Positions 60,722 through 64,000 of a stretch of DNA of 64,000 nt are shown in pieces. The stretch is from positions 408,181-472,180 of the forward strand of contig JAMKCF010000071.1 in NCBI GenBank assembly GCA_023634235.1. The letters run 5' to 3'. This DNA is from Pisaster brevispinus. Lineage: Eukaryota > Echinodermata > Asteroidea > Forcipulatida > Asteriidae. The stretch's first letter is position 1. Every line of letters starts with the position of its first letter. Under the pieces are notes generated by a model. The model worked only from the letters and a program-made list of their open reading frames with translations. It had not been told where the DNA came from and ran no database searches. Made by a program: the position numbers and the translations under genes.

Positions 60722-60916
60722 GCTGTATGTTCTAAGAGGAAAACCCAGTGAGGTCTTCCCTAAGCTCTTCACCCAGTGGAAGGTGACTCGATTGACCTTT
60801 GAGAGTGACACCGAGCCCTATGCAGTAAAGAGAGATGACCTCATAAAAACGATTGCAGAGGAAAACGGCGTGGAGGTCATCCAGAAAATGTCTCACACTC
60901 TCTACCATCCCGAGAG
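60722..60916 (+). CDS. cryptochrome/(6-4) photolyase exon 1 of 3
   Basis: This family binds FAD and acts either as a light or clock regulator (cryptochrome) or repairs (6-4) photoproducts. The exon lies between tttgctgtag and gag|ag|gtgagg and gives 65 residues: LYVLRGKPSEVFPKLFTQWK, then VTRLTFESDTEPYAVKRDD and a segment ending SHTLYHPE. This is the end of the N-terminal alpha/beta (photolyase) domain; the RG-P...FP-LF-W---LTFE-D-EP pattern is typical. It starts and ends in phase 2. The N-terminal exon with the usual WFR-LR-HDNP block was not found upstream in the window. Confidence 0.88.
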
Positions 60917-61389
60917 GTGAGGACTAGGCTGATGGGTAGCCGTTTGTGGTGACTGAGGGTTTTGAATCTCACAAACTTACAAGCCCACCACACAAAGTCT
61001 GTAAACTCACCACAAACCTGCCACAATTCCTCAAACCAATCACAAACCAAACAGGAACTTGCCACAAACTATAGAGCAAGTGAACAAATCCACCTCAAAC
61101 CTCCACAAGCTCAGCTCAATCAGGCACAAACCCAATACAGCCCTGTTTCCAACCTGCCGAACCTTGGCTCAACATACCGCAAACCCAACTCGGCCCACCT
61201 CAAGCCTAATAAAAACCCCTGCCCATCCTCAAAAACATTGTTCAAATTTTGATACAAATGCTTCTTAATCTCTGTGACTATTTTTCAAAACTACTGTATC
61301 CATACAGTTGTATAGTTTTATACTTTGACCCGTTCAGGAAGGTAGTAGCTTTAGACTTGGACTCGTCCTTCATGACTTATAATAGTGGT

Positions 61390-61740
61390 TTCTTTATAGT
61401 GGCTTCATAGCGCTCAAATCCATCATTCATTGATGCTCATTGTTCTTCAACATTATTACCCCAGGTCACTAGGCCATTTATTTCAATTGTTAAACTGTCT
61501 CAGCTCCCCTAGGAGTATACAGCCTGTGCTACAAAATGTGTAGCGCACCAAGCTAAATCAATCACAAGAACCATCTCTGCCCTTACTGGTTACCATTTAC
61601 CCCTGGGTGAGGAGAAGCAATTATAGTAAAGTGTCTTGCTCAAGGACACAAGCGTCATGACCAAGATTCGAACCCACACCATGATGACTCGGCCACAAGA
61701 ACTTGAGTCTGGTGCTCTAAACCGCTCAGCTTGGCATGCC
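61390..61740 (-). mobile_element. tRNA-derived SINE, second copy, diverged
   Basis: Same family and orientation as 60221-60632, with 'cttgctcaaggacacaagcg', 'attcgaacccacacc' and a decayed tRNA head (61670-61735). Lies in the cryptochrome intron. Confidence 0.6.
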
Positions 61741-61916
61741 TCAGACTTGGACTCAAACTTTAGACTTGACCCAAATGAAACTCTGATTTGACACTGGGGA
61801 CTCAGACTTGTGGATCGATACAAGACTGAGAGTAACAAATTGCAAATGAGGACCTTATAGCTCTGAGCCGACAGAATCTTAAATCTCTCCTCTTTATCCT
61901 GTGGTTATTAATGCAG

Positions 61917-62035
61917 TGTAATTAAAGCGAACGGAGGGAAGCCACCTTTGACCTATCAACGGCTTCTCACAGTCTTATCAAAGATGACTCCGCCCAGACA
62001 GCCTGAGCCAGCTCTTAGTGAAGAGTGCATTGGTG
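61917..62035 (+). CDS. cryptochrome/(6-4) photolyase exon 2 of 3
   Basis: Acceptor aatgcag and donor ggtg|gtaag, entry phase 2, exit phase 1. It reads VIKANGGKPPLTYQRLLTVL then SKMTPPRQPEPALSEECIG. The NGGKPPLTYQR block is the well-known motif after the alpha/beta domain in animal cryptochromes and (6-4) photolyases. It follows a ~1-kb intron that holds a SINE. Confidence 0.9.
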
Positions 62036-62257
62036 GTAAGTTGAGTATAGTGACAAAAATTTCTATTGAAATTACTGACAGCCATCTGGAAACCATCAAT
62101 CCCTCCAAAATTCAACCGTCTTATCTACTTTGTTCATTTCTCATCTAGTAAAACTACAAGGGAAACTGACTGGGCCAATTTTAAGTCAATTTTGGGTTGA
62201 ACAAAGAAAAATTGACTAAGAGTGGAATTTGAACCTGTGCTATATAAGGACTCTGTA

Positions 62258-62314
62258 GTGGCAGCGCAGCATTCCTAGTCTCATATCATGGAGGAAGGAA
62301 TGTTGAGCTGCCAC
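62258..62314. other. 19-bp inverted repeat hairpin in cryptochrome intron
   Basis: gtggcagcgcagcattcct (62258-62276) pairs with aggaatgttgagctgccac (62296-62314) at 17 of 19 positions across a 19-base loop, with weaker pairing outside (aaggactctg / gaagactcct). The size fits a microRNA-type hairpin or a MITE remnant. Confidence 0.55.
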
Positions 62315-62529
62315 TGCGGTGAAGACTCCTTGCTTCCTATGATAACTTTATATAATTGGAGTCGAAATAAAAGAGTCGAAAAGAGAAAGTTAACACAAAT
62401 GTTCATTTTTGAATGACACTGTGAATGAACTACGGGTCTTTTCAAACAGTCACTACATGTAAACCTGAAATGTTTTCTGATTTCAACTATAACTTTTCTG
62501 AACTAGACATTTCTTGCAACAATCTTTAG

Positions 62530-62684
62530 GTTGTGCTTTGCCAGTCGATTCTGATCACGATACCGAGTTCGGTATGCCAAGTTTGGAGGACCTGGGCTTG
62601 GACCCAAGTGAGGCGGGGCCACGCCTTTTTCCGGGCGGGGAAACGGAGGGATTGAGAACAATGAAGGAACAGCTAGCAAGACAG
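62530..62684 (+). CDS. cryptochrome/(6-4) photolyase exon 3 of 3
   Basis: Acceptor caatctttag, donor gacag|gtgggt, entry phase 1, exit phase 0. It reads CALPVDSDHDTEFGMPSLED then LGLDPSEAGPRLFPGGETEG and LRTMKEQLARQ. The DHD--FG-PSLE-LG and PGGETE motifs begin the linker to the helical FAD domain. The FAD-binding exons must lie to the right of the window, beyond the solo LTR at 62885. Which subfamily this is cannot be decided from these three exons. Confidence 0.9.
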
Positions 62685-62884
62685 GTGGGTGTGTCTTGTA
62701 GTGTGACAGACTTCTTCCCCCAAAGGTTCATAAAATGATCAATGTAACAATACATAACTAGACATGAATTTTTGTAGAAACAAAAACAAGGTGTTTGGTG
62801 TAGACATGGCCGAGTTAGCGAACTTGTACAAGAGATATGCGTAAAGTGAATGGTGGCTCTAAAGACTTGCATGTTTGAAATAAA

Positions 62885-63637
62885 TGTGACGGTTATAAAG
62901 ACACCCCACAGAGTTTTCTTATTTTTCCTTTAAATGTACTATTTTCTTTCATTTGTAAACGCATTCCTTACCTTACTTTTTATCCTTCCGCCAATTCAGT
63001 TCGTTTTAGAAACGTTATTTATGCAAATCAACCTGTTTACACTTACGCCCTCACAAGCTTCACGTTCACATTTTCACTCACTTTCAAATTATGTTCACGA
63101 GAGACAACACCACATATAACGGACTCTCTCCTCCTATTTTCCAGGTAAATATAACACCATTTATTCACATCGTTTTTATATTATATCTGTTTCATTTATT
63201 TCTATATCTTAAAGTTAATAGAAGTTGCAGTAATTATTAAAGGTGTGCTGCTATTAATGTGTATTTTCGTAAGGATTTCTAGTTTAAGGTGTGGCAGCAA
63301 CAATGCAGCCATTGTCATTATTTTGGCGGGAACGCAATTGTTCAAGCCGACATTCAATAGTGCGTTCCCGTAGTTCTTTTATTGTACAGTTAACTATTCA
63401 TTTTCATTGTAAGATTTCCTTTAATAATTAATGTCAGAATTGTATGTTTTATATTAATTAATTATGAGTCCGAGAATGTATAAATTTTCACTGACTTTCA
63501 AATTATGTTCACGAGAGACAACACCACATATAACGGACTCTCTCCTCCTATTTTCCAGATCAATAAATAATTGTGAACGGCAAGGCTATTCTTCCTCGGT
63601 ATCCTTTCTTATTGACCCTAATTACATCCTGGTCACA
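62885..63637 (+). mobile_element. solo LTR, relative of the palindrome LTR
   Basis: 753 bp, TGTGACGGTTATAAAG ... CTGGTCACA. It has the same start and end pattern as 15039-15957 (TGTGAC-nn-TATAAAG; AATAAA then tcctcggtatccttt and ttattgaccc near the 3' end) and a ggcgggaa box in the middle of both. Two 75-bp direct repeats (63070-63144 and 63484-63558) end in ttttccag; the first is followed by gtaaat and the second by atcAATAAA. Flanks taaa/taag give an imperfect 4-bp duplication. It lies in the intron after cryptochrome exon 3. Confidence 0.75.
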
Positions 63638-63799
63638 TAAGAAACATTGATAAATTTGAAAACTGATGTCGTCATTATGATTTCAAAACTTATTATTTAT
63701 CTAGACTTTGATAACCCCTTTAACCTCTTACCTATGTGTTTTAAGCAATGTATTTTTGGTACTTTTTTGATCGAGTTTCGTAAAAAAGAACAACACAGG

Positions 63800-63885
63800 C
63801 AAATTACTCGGGTGAGATTCGAACCCACGACATTTACAATGCAAGAGCAGATGTCTTACCACCAGACCATCGAGCTAGTGTGTTG
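63800..63885 (-). mobile_element. tRNA-derived repeat fragment
   Basis: On the minus strand: a tRNA-like 5' part with 'ggtctggtggtaagacatct' and a B box 'gtgggttcgaatctcaccc'. The anticodon stem does not pair, so it is not a functional tRNA. It looks like the head of a different SINE family. Confidence 0.5.
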
Positions 63886-64000
63886 TCTGCTGATAATTTA
63901 GCAATTTTGCGTGGAACAGACTAACAAAGCCTCATATCAGGCAATGTGGACATTCTGATCAATGAACCATGTGATCAATGGAGCGGAACAGCCAGCCACA

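Noticed and set aside
63800..63885. Functional tRNA gene on the minus strand
   Set aside because: The anticodon stem is not complementary and the acceptor ends match only partly.

Overview
The window looks like nuclear DNA of a marine invertebrate deuterostome, most likely an echinoderm and perhaps a sea star. Coding is carried on short exons with GT/AG splice borders inside AT-rich, repeat-dense DNA. Recurrent taggcctac and acatgtac motifs, tRNA-derived SINEs and a MITE family resembling very abundant sea-star elements fit that lineage. The organism is my inference; no marker gene proves it. No operon, rRNA, intact tRNA gene or CRISPR array is visible.

Layout. (1) 1-12.6 kb: two exons of a peroxisomal sarcosine/pipecolate oxidase-like gene (the last codons give a peroxisomal SKL signal), a 66-bp minisatellite with a ~580-bp higher-order period, scattered old repeats, two phase-compatible candidate exons of an unknown gene (5.2 and 10.9 kb), and a 22-bp minisatellite that ends at the edge of the next block. 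(2) 12.6-51.65 kb: one giant imperfect palindrome. The left arm (about 12617-32070) is the reverse complement of the right arm (about 33380-51648), with a ~1.3 kb spacer. Each arm carries the same two unidentified genes. Gene A runs from the outer part of each arm toward the centre (first exon at 18.5 kb / 45.7 kb). Gene B starts next to the centre and runs outward (last exons at 26.1-26.3 kb / 37.7-38.0 kb). The order is therefore A> <B | B> <A. Arms also share an 80-bp-unit minisatellite inside a gene B intron, a tRNA-derived SINE and several MITEs. Some insertions are in one arm only: a 919-bp solo LTR in the left arm with a clean empty site in the right, and a 189-bp TA-flanked insert and an inverted extra copy of the gene A promoter region in the right. 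(3) 51.65-64 kb: degenerate minisatellites, a 1.1-kb terminal-inverted-repeat transposon, some candidate exons of unknown genes, then three consecutive exons of a cryptochrome/(6-4) photolyase family gene (60.7-62.7 kb). SINEs lie in and before its introns, and a second solo LTR of the same family as the one in the palindrome follows the third exon.

The most interesting points are the palindrome itself, with two levels of arm divergence (outer parts nearly identical, the ~3 kb next to the centre much more diverged with the right gene B apparently broken), and the solo LTR family. Both LTRs carry an internal direct repeat placed so that the DNA between looks like a GT...AG intron, with the repeat sequence itself different between the two LTRs. 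All identities are by eye; no alignment or database search was run.
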